Below are positions 1 through 8,072 of a stretch of 64,000 bases of DNA, one piece after another (the first letter of the stretch is position 1; each line of letters begins with the position of its first letter). Origin of the DNA: an uncultured bacterium (GTDB lineage Bacteria > Cyanobacteriota > Vampirovibrionia > Gastranaerophilales > Gastranaerophilaceae); assembly GCA_902788345.1 (NCBI GenBank), contig CADAJP010000004.1:62001-126000 (forward strand), given 5' to 3'. Under the pieces are notes generated by a model, which saw only the letters and a list, made by a program, of their open reading frames with translations, ran no database searches and was not told the DNA's origin. Made by a program: the position numbers and the translations under genes.

Positions 1-1
1 A

Positions 2-211
2 AAACTGCTTGAATATGCCCTTAACAAACTTGATAAAACTGAAAGAGCTGTGATATATAAATACTATATTGAGGGCTTAACCAAAAAAGACATATCTGTT
101 CAAATGGGTGTGTCAGCTATGCAGGTCGGCAGAATAATAAAGCGTGTATTAAATAAAATGTATAATATACTTAAAAAAGATTTCTATACAGCGGAACGGG
201 AGGAAAAATGA
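2..211 (+). CDS. RNA polymerase sigma factor, C-terminal end (partial)
   Basis: The 69 residues before the stop at 209-211 read as sigma-70 region 4: a helix with LDKTERAVIYKYYIEGLT, then a helix-turn-helix ending in MQVGRIIKRVLNKM. The recognition helix resembles SigB/SigF/SigG-type alternative sigma factors (SQMQVSRLLKR in relatives). The gene is cut by the window start, so regions 2 and 3 cannot be seen. Its TGA stop overlaps the ATG of the prepilin peptidase gene (ATGA), which implies translational coupling. Its promoter class is unknown. It could also be an ECF or FliA-like factor, but the long acidic-basic region 4 fits a group 3 factor better. Confidence 0.75.
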   Translation, partial: KLLEYALNKLDKTERAVIYKYYIEGLTKKDISVQMGVSAMQVGRIIKRVLNKMYNILKKDFYTAEREEK

Positions 212-1257
212 TAGCAATAATTACGGTATTGGCGTTAATTTTTATAATAGGTACAATTTTTGGCAGTTTTTTGAATGTTGTAATTTTAAGAACAATCAGC
301 GAAGAATCTATTGTTGTACCCGCTTCAAAATGCCCAAAATGCCAAACGGCTTTAAAATGGTATCATAATATTCCGTTACTTTCTTATATATTTTTAAAAG
401 GCAAGTGTGCTTTTTGCGGAGAGAAAATAAGTATTCAGTACCCGATAGTAGAATTTCTGACAGGTTTATTGTTTTTAGGAGTGTCAGTTTTTTATTTCCA
501 TTCAAGTCTTGCCTGGGGTTTTCTTGACGGTTTTACGTTTAATAATGTCAGCTGCTGGATATTTACTCTTATTGTATCCTGTTTATATATAGTAATTTCC
601 GGTACTGATATTAAATCTTTGGCTGTTTATGAATTGCATACTTATATAATAATGGGTGTAAGTTTGATATTTGCATTGATTCAGAGTATTCACAACGCTT
701 CATATTCGGTATTATTATATTCATTAGTCGGCGGGGTTGTATTTTTCTTGTTTGTTGCAGGTTTGAAATTGTTATTCGATAAATTACTCAAAACGGAGGC
801 TTTGGGGGATGGGGATCCCTTTATTGCCGGTGCTATCGGAACAGCTGTCGGTGCAATGATTCCCGATGGCGCAGGTTTTATTATTCTCGGACTTGTGATA
901 CTCGGAGTGTTTTTGCTTGCTCCGTTGTTGTATGCAATATGGATGGTTCCTGTTTATTTGTATAATTTGTATAAAAATAAAAATTACTATTTAATGACTA
1001 TATTAATATTATTCTTTGGTTATGTTGTAGTTTACCTATTTGCCTCACAATTTGGATGGCTTGAAAATAATTTGGCAAGATATTTAAGTTTTGGAGTCGC
1101 GGCAGCACTTGGCTTGTGGGTTTGCATAGAACTTATGCGCAGCCTGAGAAATAATCAATCAAGTGTTTGTGCTCAAATACCTCTTGGGCCTGCACTTGTA
1201 ACATCAGCATTTATATTTATGATAATGATTCCTGCAATGTATGGTGTTGCTATATAA
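208..1257 (+). CDS. pilD: Prepilin peptidase / leader peptidase (A24 family)
   Basis: Inner-membrane aspartic protease that cleaves and N-methylates type IV prepilins or type II secretion pseudopilins. The N-terminal domain has the four-cysteine zinc site (C42, C45, C67, C70) characteristic of the DiS_P_DiS domain. The two catalytic aspartates lie in GTDIKS (about residue 134) and in LGDGDPF (about residue 200, the GxGD motif). Several hydrophobic helices follow, and at 349 aa it is longer than the usual 250-290 because of extra C-terminal membrane segments. The preceding stretch GGAGG in GGGAGGAAAA supplies a ribosome site inside the sigma gene. Possible substrates in this window include the pilin-like protein at 46229, although that protein lacks a normal cleavage site. 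Confidence 0.93.
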   Translation: MIAIITVLALIFIIGTIFGSFLNVVILRTISEESIVVPASKCPKCQTALKWYHNIPLLSYIFLKGKCAFCGEKISIQYPIVEFLTGLLFLGVSVFYFHSSLAWGFLDGFTFNNVSCWIFTLIVSCLYIVISGTDIKSLAVYELHTYIIMGVSLIFALIQSIHNASYSVLLYSLVGGVVFFLFVAGLKLLFDKLLKTEALGDGDPFIAGAIGTAVGAMIPDGAGFIILGLVILGVFLLAPLLYAIWMVPVYLYNLYKNKNYYLMTILILFFGYVVVYLFASQFGWLENNLARYLSFGVAAALGLWVCIELMRSLRNNQSSVCAQIPLGPALVTSAFIFMIMIPAMYGVAI

Positions 1258-1389
1258 TAAATTTTAAAGGCTCGCTTGGACAGGGGTTTTCACCTTTCAC
1301 TATAAAAAATCAACCTTTTTTTACGAAATTTTAACAAAAAAAATAAAAATTTACTTATTGAAACATTTTGAGTCATGGTAAAAGTTTTA

Positions 1390-1398
1390 TGCTAGATT
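1390..1398 (+). promoter_or_regulatory. Extended -10 promoter of the 1436 gene
   Basis: TGCTAGATT forms a TGn extended -10 about 38 bases before the ATG at 1436. The only -35 candidate is TTGAGT at 1368-1373, with a 19-base spacer. A good GGAG ribosome site follows at about 1424-1427. Confidence 0.45.
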
Positions 1399-1435
1399 AG
1401 TTTTTGTAAGGAATAGTTTAGTAAGGAGATAATGA

Positions 1436-2101
1436 ATGGCTGAATATCTGAGCAAAGAAGAGATTAAACAGTGGAGAAGTTCATTAGAAAAGATTACATT
1501 AGAGGAGTTTGCTGCAAGATTAGGGAAAAAAATCGAAGAAAAGAAAGCGACAAATGACCTGGTTGATATAGTTTTACACGGTAAACCTGTTGTTTCGTCA
1601 GAATCTGATTACGGTGTAACAGGTGTTGAAAGATTAAGTTCTATCGCAAATCGCGCATACGAAAAAGAAAAAGATTTGTATGTATCGAGTTTTTCAGTAA
1701 AAAATCTTAAAGGTGAAACTAAAAAATCCGAAAGTAAGCCTCAAAAATCTGCAGTACAAAAAGAACAGCCTGCTCCGGCTCCGAAAAAAGCACCGGCTAA
1801 AAAAGCTGCAAAAGTTGTTGAAAAAGTTAAAAAAGATATAATAAATGAGGTAAAAACAGGTGATGTTGTTAGGGATGAAGTAAGAGTTGTGTTTAAAAAA
1901 TCTCTTACTGACAGGGAACAAAGAGTATTTGATTACTTTAATTCCCACAAAAATGAGGTTGTTTATGCAAAGGATCTTGCGAATTTGTTAGATCTGCCTC
2001 GTGATTATGTGTATAAATATATAAAAAATCTAAGGGCAAAAATTGAAGGTGAAGCCTTGCAAAATGCGGACAAAGGCGGTTTTATTCTTTCAATTAAATA
2101 G
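1436..2101 (+). CDS. Hypothetical protein with C-terminal winged-helix-like domain
   Basis: A 221-aa soluble protein. Residues 1-90 are a helical N-terminal domain. Residues about 95-135 are a Lys/Ala/Pro-rich linker (KKAPAKKAAK). The last 65 residues look like a winged helix: LTDREQRVFDYFNSHKN, then AKDLANLLDLPRDYVYKYIKNLRAKI, then a wing ending GGFILSI. This resembles transcriptional-regulator DNA-binding folds, so a nucleoid or regulatory role is plausible, but no family is recognised. The basic linker would suit DNA binding. It appears monocistronic, with its own promoter and a strong terminator at 2107. Confidence 0.75.
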   Translation: MAEYLSKEEIKQWRSSLEKITLEEFAARLGKKIEEKKATNDLVDIVLHGKPVVSSESDYGVTGVERLSSIANRAYEKEKDLYVSSFSVKNLKGETKKSESKPQKSAVQKEQPAPAPKKAPAKKAAKVVEKVKKDIINEVKTGDVVRDEVRVVFKKSLTDREQRVFDYFNSHKNEVVYAKDLANLLDLPRDYVYKYIKNLRAKIEGEALQNADKGGFILSIK

Positions 2102-2106
2102 GTTTT

Positions 2107-2136
2107 AACCGGAGAGTGTAATTTCTCCGGTTTTTA
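2107..2136 (+). terminator. Rho-independent terminator after the 1436 gene
   Basis: A perfect 9-bp stem (AACCGGAGA at 2107-2115 with TCTCCGGTT at 2124-2132), an 8-base loop and a following T tract. Confidence 0.9.
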
Positions 2137-2243
2137 TTTTGTATTAATTTATGTAAACAAAATACGTTCATGCGAATTTTGTTTGTTTGGTTTTACTTTA
2201 TATATATAGAGAGAAGTATGTGCTATAACAAGAGGATTTGCCA

Positions 2244-3233
2244 ATGAGTGAATTTTATTTGGTGAAAAAAGGTGATAACCTTACAAAAATTGCAAGACAA
2301 AATAATACAACCGTAAAAGAACTGTTAAAACTTAATCCCGGTTTAAAAAAGGGTGGTAATTTGATTTTTGCCGGAGATAAGATTAATCTTCCCGCAAGTA
2401 ATATTGAAGATATTAATATGAACGTTCAGGGTTTTACTGTTGAAAGAAATCCTCTTACACACGAGGAGCTGCAACAAAAATATTTGGAACACGTTGAAGC
2501 CCAAATTGCAGCTCAAAAACAAACCCCTGCACCAGGTCAAACTCAAACCCAAACACCAACTCAAGTGCAAACAGTTCAGACACAAGCCTCAACTCAAACA
2601 CAAACAGAGGCTCAATCAGAGGTTCAGGATTATAAAAATGTAGAAAAACAGGTGTTTGAAACTTGCGGATTAACCCTAAAAGAGCTTTCCGATAAAAATA
2701 TTATTGCTGAATTAAAGCACGGAAAAATTGTTTATACCGATGTTTCAAAAGGAGCAGAATTATCCGAGGAACAAATAAAAAATCTTCGACCTGATCAGGG
2801 GCAAGTAAATGAGCCTGATGATAAACCTCAAAATGAGATTGTCGATATAGCGTCAAAATATCTAAACTATGGCAAATACGATGGTTCTTACAAGTTGTTT
2901 ACCCATGGCAGAAGCGAAAGCAGATGGTGTGCATATTTTGTTTCGCACGTTGCAAGAGAATACGGTAAAGAAGATTTTAATTACAGTAGTGTCAGCCAAA
3001 TATTGAAATGGGGCAAAGATAATGATACTTTTCATAAAGATGCACAAGTAGGCGACATAATAATTTTCAAAGGCCGTAACAGCAAAGGCAGGAGAGTTTC
3101 TCATACCGGAATAGTAACATCTGTAGAAAATGGCAGAGTTAAAACTATTGAGGGTAATGCTTCCGGAAGGGTGGCACAAAGAGAGTATTCTCTAAATGAT
3201 TCAAAAATTACAGGATATGTTTCTCTGGCATAA
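2244..3233 (+). CDS. LysM - CHAP/NlpC-like peptidoglycan hydrolase
   Basis: Residues about 3-50 form a LysM domain (FYLVKKGDNLTKIARQN ... AGDKINLP) that would bind peptidoglycan. Residues about 85-125 are a Gln/Thr-rich linker. Residues about 200-329 look like a CHAP amidase/endopeptidase domain, with the likely catalytic cysteine in RWCAYFVSH and histidine in VSHTGIV, and the typical GDIIIFKG strand. I chose ATG 2244 because AGAGGA at 2231-2236 is 7 bases upstream; the in-frame TTG at 2238 would sit directly on that site. There is no N-terminal signal peptide, which is odd for a wall enzyme. It may be exported by a non-Sec route or act on release from lysed cells. Confidence 0.85.
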   Translation: MSEFYLVKKGDNLTKIARQNNTTVKELLKLNPGLKKGGNLIFAGDKINLPASNIEDINMNVQGFTVERNPLTHEELQQKYLEHVEAQIAAQKQTPAPGQTQTQTPTQVQTVQTQASTQTQTEAQSEVQDYKNVEKQVFETCGLTLKELSDKNIIAELKHGKIVYTDVSKGAELSEEQIKNLRPDQGQVNEPDDKPQNEIVDIASKYLNYGKYDGSYKLFTHGRSESRWCAYFVSHVAREYGKEDFNYSSVSQILKWGKDNDTFHKDAQVGDIIIFKGRNSKGRRVSHTGIVTSVENGRVKTIEGNASGRVAQREYSLNDSKITGYVSLA

Positions 3234-3299
3234 TTTTGATTGTTTTGTCCTGTAATAAAATGTTTGACCAAATTCCGCTTACTGTTTTTTCGGCTTTTT

Positions 3300-3310
3300 T
3301 ATGCTATAAT
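3300..3310 (+). promoter_or_regulatory. Extended -10 promoter of pheA
   Basis: TATGCTATAAT at 3300-3310 is a consensus -10 with TGn extension and no good -35. The same 11 bases occur before rlmN at 16767-16777. Confidence 0.6.
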
Positions 3311-3333
3311 TTTTTTGAAAGCGGAGTTAAGAT

Positions 3334-4200
3334 ATGTCTAGTTTTGAAAATATAAACAATATTGCGTATTTAGAGCCGGAAACAAGTTTTTCGGCAATGG
3401 CAGTTGATGAATTTTGTGCTATGTACAAGATGAATTGTTTTACGACTCCAATGAAAAATATTAAGCAAATTGTTGATTTTGTTGACGATAATCCTGATAC
3501 ATTGGGAGTTTTGCCTGTTGAAAATACCCTTGACGGTACAATAAGAGAGTCTTTTGATTATCTTATGGCTTCAAAAAATCCGAATTTGCGTATAATTGCA
3601 GAGATTGTTATGCCTGTTGAATATTGTCTTTTATCCAGAACTACTGAAATATACAGCATTTCAAATTTAATTGCAACTCCAAGGTTGATTTCAAAATGCC
3701 AAAATTATATTCAGAATGATTTGCCTATGCATCACGAAATTATAGAAGCACCGACTATGCAGGAAGCGGCTAATGAATTGAGGAATTATAACTTAACTTA
3801 TGCTTCAATCGGAAATCGCAAGATTGCAGAGAATAATATGTTAAATATCCTCAAAGAGAATGTTCATGATGATAAAAATAATAAAACAAAATATATTTTA
3901 ATCGGGGATATGGAAACAACTCCGACCGGTAAAGACAGAACGACTGTTGCATTTAGGACAAACCATACCCCTGGTGCGTTGTTAAAAATTTTGAGTATAT
4001 TTCTTGAAAACAAAATTAATCTGACCTATATTTCATCTCAACCTTCTAAAGCTGAACCGAATGAATATATCTTCATAGTCAATTTTGACGGTCATGTGCA
4101 GGGTTCAAATATGCTGCAGGCAATACGTCAGATTAAACCAAAAACATCCTTCTTCAGATATCTGGGTTCATACAGAACCGGTATTGAAGTAAAGATGTAA
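3334..4200 (+). CDS. pheA: Prephenate dehydratase
   Basis: Converts prephenate to phenylpyruvate in phenylalanine synthesis. The 288-aa protein has the two periplasmic-binding-like lobes of the PDT domain (YLEPETSFSAMA; LPVENTLDGTIRESFDYL; NKTKYILIG in the place of the substrate-binding TRF motif) and a C-terminal ACT regulatory domain (GALLKILSIFLENKINLTYISSQP ... YIFIVNFDGH). There is no chorismate mutase domain, so mutase is presumably encoded elsewhere. The ACT domain implies feedback control by phenylalanine. GGAG lies 9 bases before the ATG. The gene stands alone, with a 5-base gap to the convergent gene at 4206. Confidence 0.95.
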   Translation: MSSFENINNIAYLEPETSFSAMAVDEFCAMYKMNCFTTPMKNIKQIVDFVDDNPDTLGVLPVENTLDGTIRESFDYLMASKNPNLRIIAEIVMPVEYCLLSRTTEIYSISNLIATPRLISKCQNYIQNDLPMHHEIIEAPTMQEAANELRNYNLTYASIGNRKIAENNMLNILKENVHDDKNNKTKYILIGDMETTPTGKDRTTVAFRTNHTPGALLKILSIFLENKINLTYISSQPSKAEPNEYIFIVNFDGHVQGSNMLQAIRQIKPKTSFFRYLGSYRTGIEVKM

Positions 4201-4205
4201 ATTTT

Positions 4206-4439
4206 TTATGCGGTCTTTTTTATATCAGGTGCTCCGACAGTTTTTAAAAGATTGTCTATTACTTTTGGCATTTGGCATATAAAAGAGTAATGTCCGGCAG
4301 AAAGTGAACAGCGTTTGCACTCACAGTTGATGTAATAACATTCAAGTGCTTGTCTTGTCCAGTTTTGAGTAATGGAATCAGACATTTCTTCATTTGCCGG
4401 TGAATAGTATTCATCCACAAAGTCAAAATATTCTTCCAT
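4206..4439 (-). CDS. Small cysteine-rich hypothetical protein
   Basis: A 77-aa protein starting MEEYFDFVDEYYSP. The ATG at 4439 is preferred over the TTG at 4451 because GGAGG sits 5 bases before it. The acidic N-terminal half is followed by a cluster CYYINCECKRC and a further cysteine before a hydrophobic tail (YSFICQMPKVIDNLL). The CxCxxC pattern could bind a metal or an Fe-S cluster. I do not recognise the family. It converges on pheA. Confidence 0.65.
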   Translation of the reverse strand: MEEYFDFVDEYYSPANEEMSDSITQNWTRQALECYYINCECKRCSLSAGHYSFICQMPKVIDNLLKTVGAPDIKKTA

Positions 4440-4542
4440 TGAGACCTCCAAAGTTTTACCCCACTTATATTTTAAATTATATTGTCAGTGTATTTATCCT
4501 TTATTTGTATGATTATTTTTTAATATTAATTTGTAAAATAAT

Positions 4543-4971
4543 ATGATAATGATAAAACTATTTAAAAAATTATATAATGATTGGTTTGCGCTTCCTCCAA
4601 AAACCCGATTTTACATATCGGGAATAGCAAATTTTGTTTTTTCTTTTTTGTTATTTATGCTGCTGGTAACCTTTTTGGGTTACAGATTATATCGTCTGTG
4701 TGTGTTTTTGCAGTGGTTTATACCGTCTTTGGCGGTTTATCTTATTCAGAAATATTTTGTATTTAAGACTAAAGGGGATGTCATATATGAATATTTGAAA
4801 TATAGTGCAACCTGGTTTTTCTGTTTCATTTGTAACGTTGCAATACTTGAGTTCTTTATAATGACTATTACAAAGAATGTTTATTGTGCACAATTTTTTG
4901 CGTATGTAGTTGTCACTATATTGAGTTATTTTATATTCAAAAATTTGGCATTTTTCAAAAAAAATGAGTAA
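4543..4971 (+). CDS. GtrA-like four-helix membrane protein
   Basis: A 142-aa protein with four membrane segments in the pattern of GtrA family proteins, which are thought to move lipid-linked sugars across the membrane for glycan modification. Seen: RFYISGIANFVFSFLLF (TM1), a second segment ending in IQKYFVFKTK, which resembles the conserved N-x-x-x-x-R/K-x-x-V/F-F after TM2, and two more at the C terminus ending LAFFKKNE. ATG 4543 and ATG 4549 are both possible; neither has a clear Shine-Dalgarno site. No glycosyltransferase neighbour is present, so its substrate is unknown. Confidence 0.8.
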   Translation: MIMIKLFKKLYNDWFALPPKTRFYISGIANFVFSFLLFMLLVTFLGYRLYRLCVFLQWFIPSLAVYLIQKYFVFKTKGDVIYEYLKYSATWFFCFICNVAILEFFIMTITKNVYCAQFFAYVVVTILSYFIFKNLAFFKKNE

Positions 4972-4982
4972 ATGTAAAGTTA

Positions 4983-5011
4983 TTGTTCAAAAGTGTATAA
5001 TTGCTTATAAT
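4983..5011 (+). promoter_or_regulatory. Sigma-70-type promoter of hppA
   Basis: TTGTTC (4983-4988), a 17-base spacer, then TATAAT (5006-5011), 38 bases before the ATG. The aquaporin gene uses the same TTGTTC-17-TATAAT arrangement. Confidence 0.7.
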
Positions 5012-5049
5012 GTAATTTGTGGCAGAGTTTATAAAAGAAGGAGAGATAT

Positions 5050-7482
5050 ATGATTAAAAAGTTAAAAACTCTGATGAGCGTACTTGGGGTTATCCTGTTA
5101 AGCGTTTCTCCTGCATTGGCAAGTGAAGCGGACTTATTTGTTCCGAGTATTAAATCAGAGTCAGCATTCAGCTATTTGTTATTGCTAATCGGTCTTGGAA
5201 TTTCTTTTGCCGGTTTGATTTTCGGTTTGTGGAAATTTTTGGAGGTTAAAAAATTGGAAGTTCATAGTGCTATGGCTTCTGTTGGTAATACAATTTTTGA
5301 AACCTGTAAAACTTATTTAATTCAGCAGGGTAAATTTTTATTTTGGCTGGAAATAGTAATTGGTCTTTGTATTGCGTTTTATTTTGGTTATCTTCAAAAG
5401 ATGGGAATTAGCGGTGTACTGACAATTCTTTTATGGTCAGTAATCGGTATTCTTGGTTCATACGCTGTTGCGTGGTTTGGTATCAGAATGAATACCCTTG
5501 CTAATGCAAGAACTGCTTTTGCATCTTTAAAAGGTCAACCTTTAAATATTTTGAATATACCTTTAAAAGCTGGTATGAGTATCGGTGTATTGCTTGTTTC
5601 TGTTGAACTTATAATGATGCTTACTATTTTATTATTTGTTCCGGGTGAAATTGCAGGAGCCTGCTTTATAGGTTTTGCTATCGGTGAAAGCTTGGGTGCA
5701 TCTGCATTGCGTGTAGCCGGTGGTATTTTTACAAAGATTGCAGATATCGGTTCTGACTTGATGAAAATTCAATTCGGTATTAAAGAAGATGATCCCCGTA
5801 ATCCGGGTGTAATTGCTGATTGTACCGGTGATAATGCGGGAGATTCTATCGGGCCTACGGCAGATGGTTTTGAAACATACGGTGTTACGGGTGTTGCATT
5901 AGTAAGTTTCATTCTTCTTGCAGTATTGGGTAGTTCAAATCAGGTTCAGCTTTTGGCGTGGATCTTTGTTATGAGATTTTTAATGATTGTAACTTCAGTC
6001 GTTGCATACGGTATAAATACTCTATGGGATAGATTTGTATATTCTAAAAAAGCGGAAAAATTTGATTTTGAAGTTCCTTTAACAAGACTTGTATGGATAA
6101 CTTCAATACTTTCAATCGGTATGACTTACGGTGTAAGCTGCTGGTTATTAAATCCTTTGGGACACGGAATTTGGTTTATTTTAGCATCAATCATTTCTTG
6201 TGGTACATTGGGTGCAGCTTTAATTCCGGAATTTACAAAAATATTTACTTCTCCAAAGGCAAAACATACAGAAGAAGTTGTTACAGCTTCAAAAGAGGGC
6301 GGAGCATCTTTAACAATCCTTTCAGGTATTGTTTCCGGTAATTTCTCTGCTTTTTGGATTGGTGCTGTTATTGTAGGCTTAATGGCTTTGGCTTATTTTG
6401 CTTCAACTTATATACCGTCAGGATTAATGCAATATTCTTCAGTGTTTGCATTTGGTCTTGTTGCATTCGGTTTCTTGGGTATGGGACCCGTTACTATTGC
6501 GGTTGACTCATACGGTCCGGTTACTGATAATGCGCAATCTGTTTATGAATTATCCTTAATTGAGGATATTCCTGATGTTGCACAGGAAATTGAAAAAGAT
6601 TTTGAATTTAAACCTGATTTTGATAATGCAAAGAAATATCTTGAAGAAAATGACGGTGCAGGAAATACATTCAAAGCAACTTCAAAACCGGTATTAATCG
6701 GTACTGCTGTTGTTGGTGCGACTACAATGATTTTCTCATTGATTTTGGTTATCGAGAAGACATTAAATGTATCGCCATCTGATGTGTTGAATTTATTAAA
6801 TCCATATACATTGTTAGGTTTATTGATGGGTGGTGCAGTAATTTATTGGTTCAGCGGCGCTTCTATGCAGGCTGTTACAACAGGTGCATATCGTGCTGTT
6901 GAATATATTAAAGAAAATATTAAACTCGGTGATGCGGATGAAAAAAGTGCAAATGTTTCAAATTCAAAAGAAGTTGTAAAAATCTGCACACAGTATGCCC
7001 AAAAAGGTATGATAAATATCTTTATAGCATTATTTACTTTTGCATTGGCACTTGCATGCTTATCTGCACCGGTAGTTACAAATAATTTAGAACTTGCAAA
7101 CAGACCTGTGTCATTCTTTGTAAGTTACTTAATTGCAATTGCAATATTCGGATTATTCCAGGCTGTATTTATGGCAAATGCCGGTGGTTGCTGGGATAAT
7201 GCAAAGAAGATTGTAGAAGTTGATTTGGCAGAAAAAGGAACACCTTTACATGAGTCAACTGTTGTTGGTGATACTGTAGGGGATCCTTTCAAAGATACTT
7301 CTTCTGTTGCAATGAATCCGATTATTAAATTTACAACTTTGTTTGGACTTTTGGCTATGGAAATTGCAATAAATGCTAATTTCAGAGCCGTTGCACCTTA
7401 TGTGGGAATTGTATTTTTAATAATCGCAATAATATTTGTAATTCGTTCTTTCTACGGAATGAGAATTCCTTCTAAAAAATAG
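5050..7482 (+). CDS. hppA: Membrane-bound proton-translocating pyrophosphatase, K+-independent type
   Basis: Integral membrane pump that hydrolyses pyrophosphate and exports protons. Key motifs are present: DDPRNPGVIADCTGDNAGD (substrate loop), AVDSYGPVTDNAQ, GGCWDNAKK and VVGDTVGDPFKDTSS. At about residue 540 the sequence is GNTFKATSK. Lysine at this position (A460K in the literature numbering) marks the K+-independent subfamily, whereas K+-dependent and Na+-pumping forms have Ala. The 810-aa length is above the usual 660-770; extra sequence lies at the N terminus, including a signal-like segment ending PALAS, and in a mid-loop. AAGGAG lies 6 bases before the ATG. A strong terminator follows. 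Confidence 0.96.
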   Translation: MIKKLKTLMSVLGVILLSVSPALASEADLFVPSIKSESAFSYLLLLIGLGISFAGLIFGLWKFLEVKKLEVHSAMASVGNTIFETCKTYLIQQGKFLFWLEIVIGLCIAFYFGYLQKMGISGVLTILLWSVIGILGSYAVAWFGIRMNTLANARTAFASLKGQPLNILNIPLKAGMSIGVLLVSVELIMMLTILLFVPGEIAGACFIGFAIGESLGASALRVAGGIFTKIADIGSDLMKIQFGIKEDDPRNPGVIADCTGDNAGDSIGPTADGFETYGVTGVALVSFILLAVLGSSNQVQLLAWIFVMRFLMIVTSVVAYGINTLWDRFVYSKKAEKFDFEVPLTRLVWITSILSIGMTYGVSCWLLNPLGHGIWFILASIISCGTLGAALIPEFTKIFTSPKAKHTEEVVTASKEGGASLTILSGIVSGNFSAFWIGAVIVGLMALAYFASTYIPSGLMQYSSVFAFGLVAFGFLGMGPVTIAVDSYGPVTDNAQSVYELSLIEDIPDVAQEIEKDFEFKPDFDNAKKYLEENDGAGNTFKATSKPVLIGTAVVGATTMIFSLILVIEKTLNVSPSDVLNLLNPYTLLGLLMGGAVIYWFSGASMQAVTTGAYRAVEYIKENIKLGDADEKSANVSNSKEVVKICTQYAQKGMINIFIALFTFALALACLSAPVVTNNLELANRPVSFFVSYLIAIAIFGLFQAVFMANAGGCWDNAKKIVEVDLAEKGTPLHESTVVGDTVGDPFKDTSSVAMNPIIKFTTLFGLLAMEIAINANFRAVAPYVGIVFLIIAIIFVIRSFYGMRIPSKK

Positions 7483-7508
7483 AAGATATAAGTTATAAGA
7501 GTGTTTTA

Positions 7509-7544
7509 AAGGCTGTCAGAGATTTAATCTTTGACAGCCTTCTT
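7509..7544 (+). terminator. Rho-independent terminator after hppA
   Basis: A 14-bp stem with one G-T pair (7509-7522 with 7528-7541) around a TTTAA loop, followed by TCTTT. Confidence 0.9.
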
Positions 7545-7635
7545 TACATTTGGTAATATTTAACGGCAAAAAGTTAAACTTTTCTGATACATAATCCGAT
7601 ATAAATAATATCAGTATAGTAAAGGACTATTTATC

Positions 7636-7926
7636 ATGTCAGAAAATTCACAATTTACGTTTAACAGACCATATAAACCTTTCGGGTTCAATATACAGGT
7701 TCCTGAAAGAACTATTCAGCAGGCAGAACAAACTTTAGGTAATTTAGTAAAATCTCCGGCAGAACCTTTATTTAATTTCTTAGAAGAAAATGAGGGTGTA
7801 TTTAACGGAGATGTGTCTTTCGAAATTGCAAAAATCAATGCTCAGAACTTTACAATAGGTTCAATGATGAGAATAGAAGATCAAAAAATTAACGGCAAAA
7901 CTCCAAAATTCGATATGGACTTCTAA
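7636..7926 (+). CDS. Small hypothetical protein
   Basis: A 96-aa soluble protein, aromatic-rich at its N terminus (FTFNRPYKPFGFNIQVP) with a charged C-terminal half (MRIEDQKINGKTPKFDMDF). There is no membrane segment, signal or recognised domain. It has its own start region with GGA 13 bases before the ATG and a terminator at 7959, so it is likely a single-gene unit. Not recognised. Confidence 0.65.
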   Translation: MSENSQFTFNRPYKPFGFNIQVPERTIQQAEQTLGNLVKSPAEPLFNFLEENEGVFNGDVSFEIAKINAQNFTIGSMMRIEDQKINGKTPKFDMDF

Positions 7927-7958
7927 AGAGAGTATATAATACGTGTGAAAAAGATTGC

Positions 7959-7986
7959 AAACAGCGGTGATATCCGCTGTTTTTGT
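7959..7986 (+). terminator. Rho-independent terminator after the 7636 gene
   Basis: AAACAGCGG (7959-7967) pairs with CCGCTGTTT (7974-7982), followed by T residues. Confidence 0.85.
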
Positions 7987-8072
7987 TTTGAAAATAAAGA
8001 TTTTGTGAAGCCGGTCTAAATTAATATGTAAATATAGCTGTGTTTGTTTTATAATTTGGCTAGAGGTAAGAT

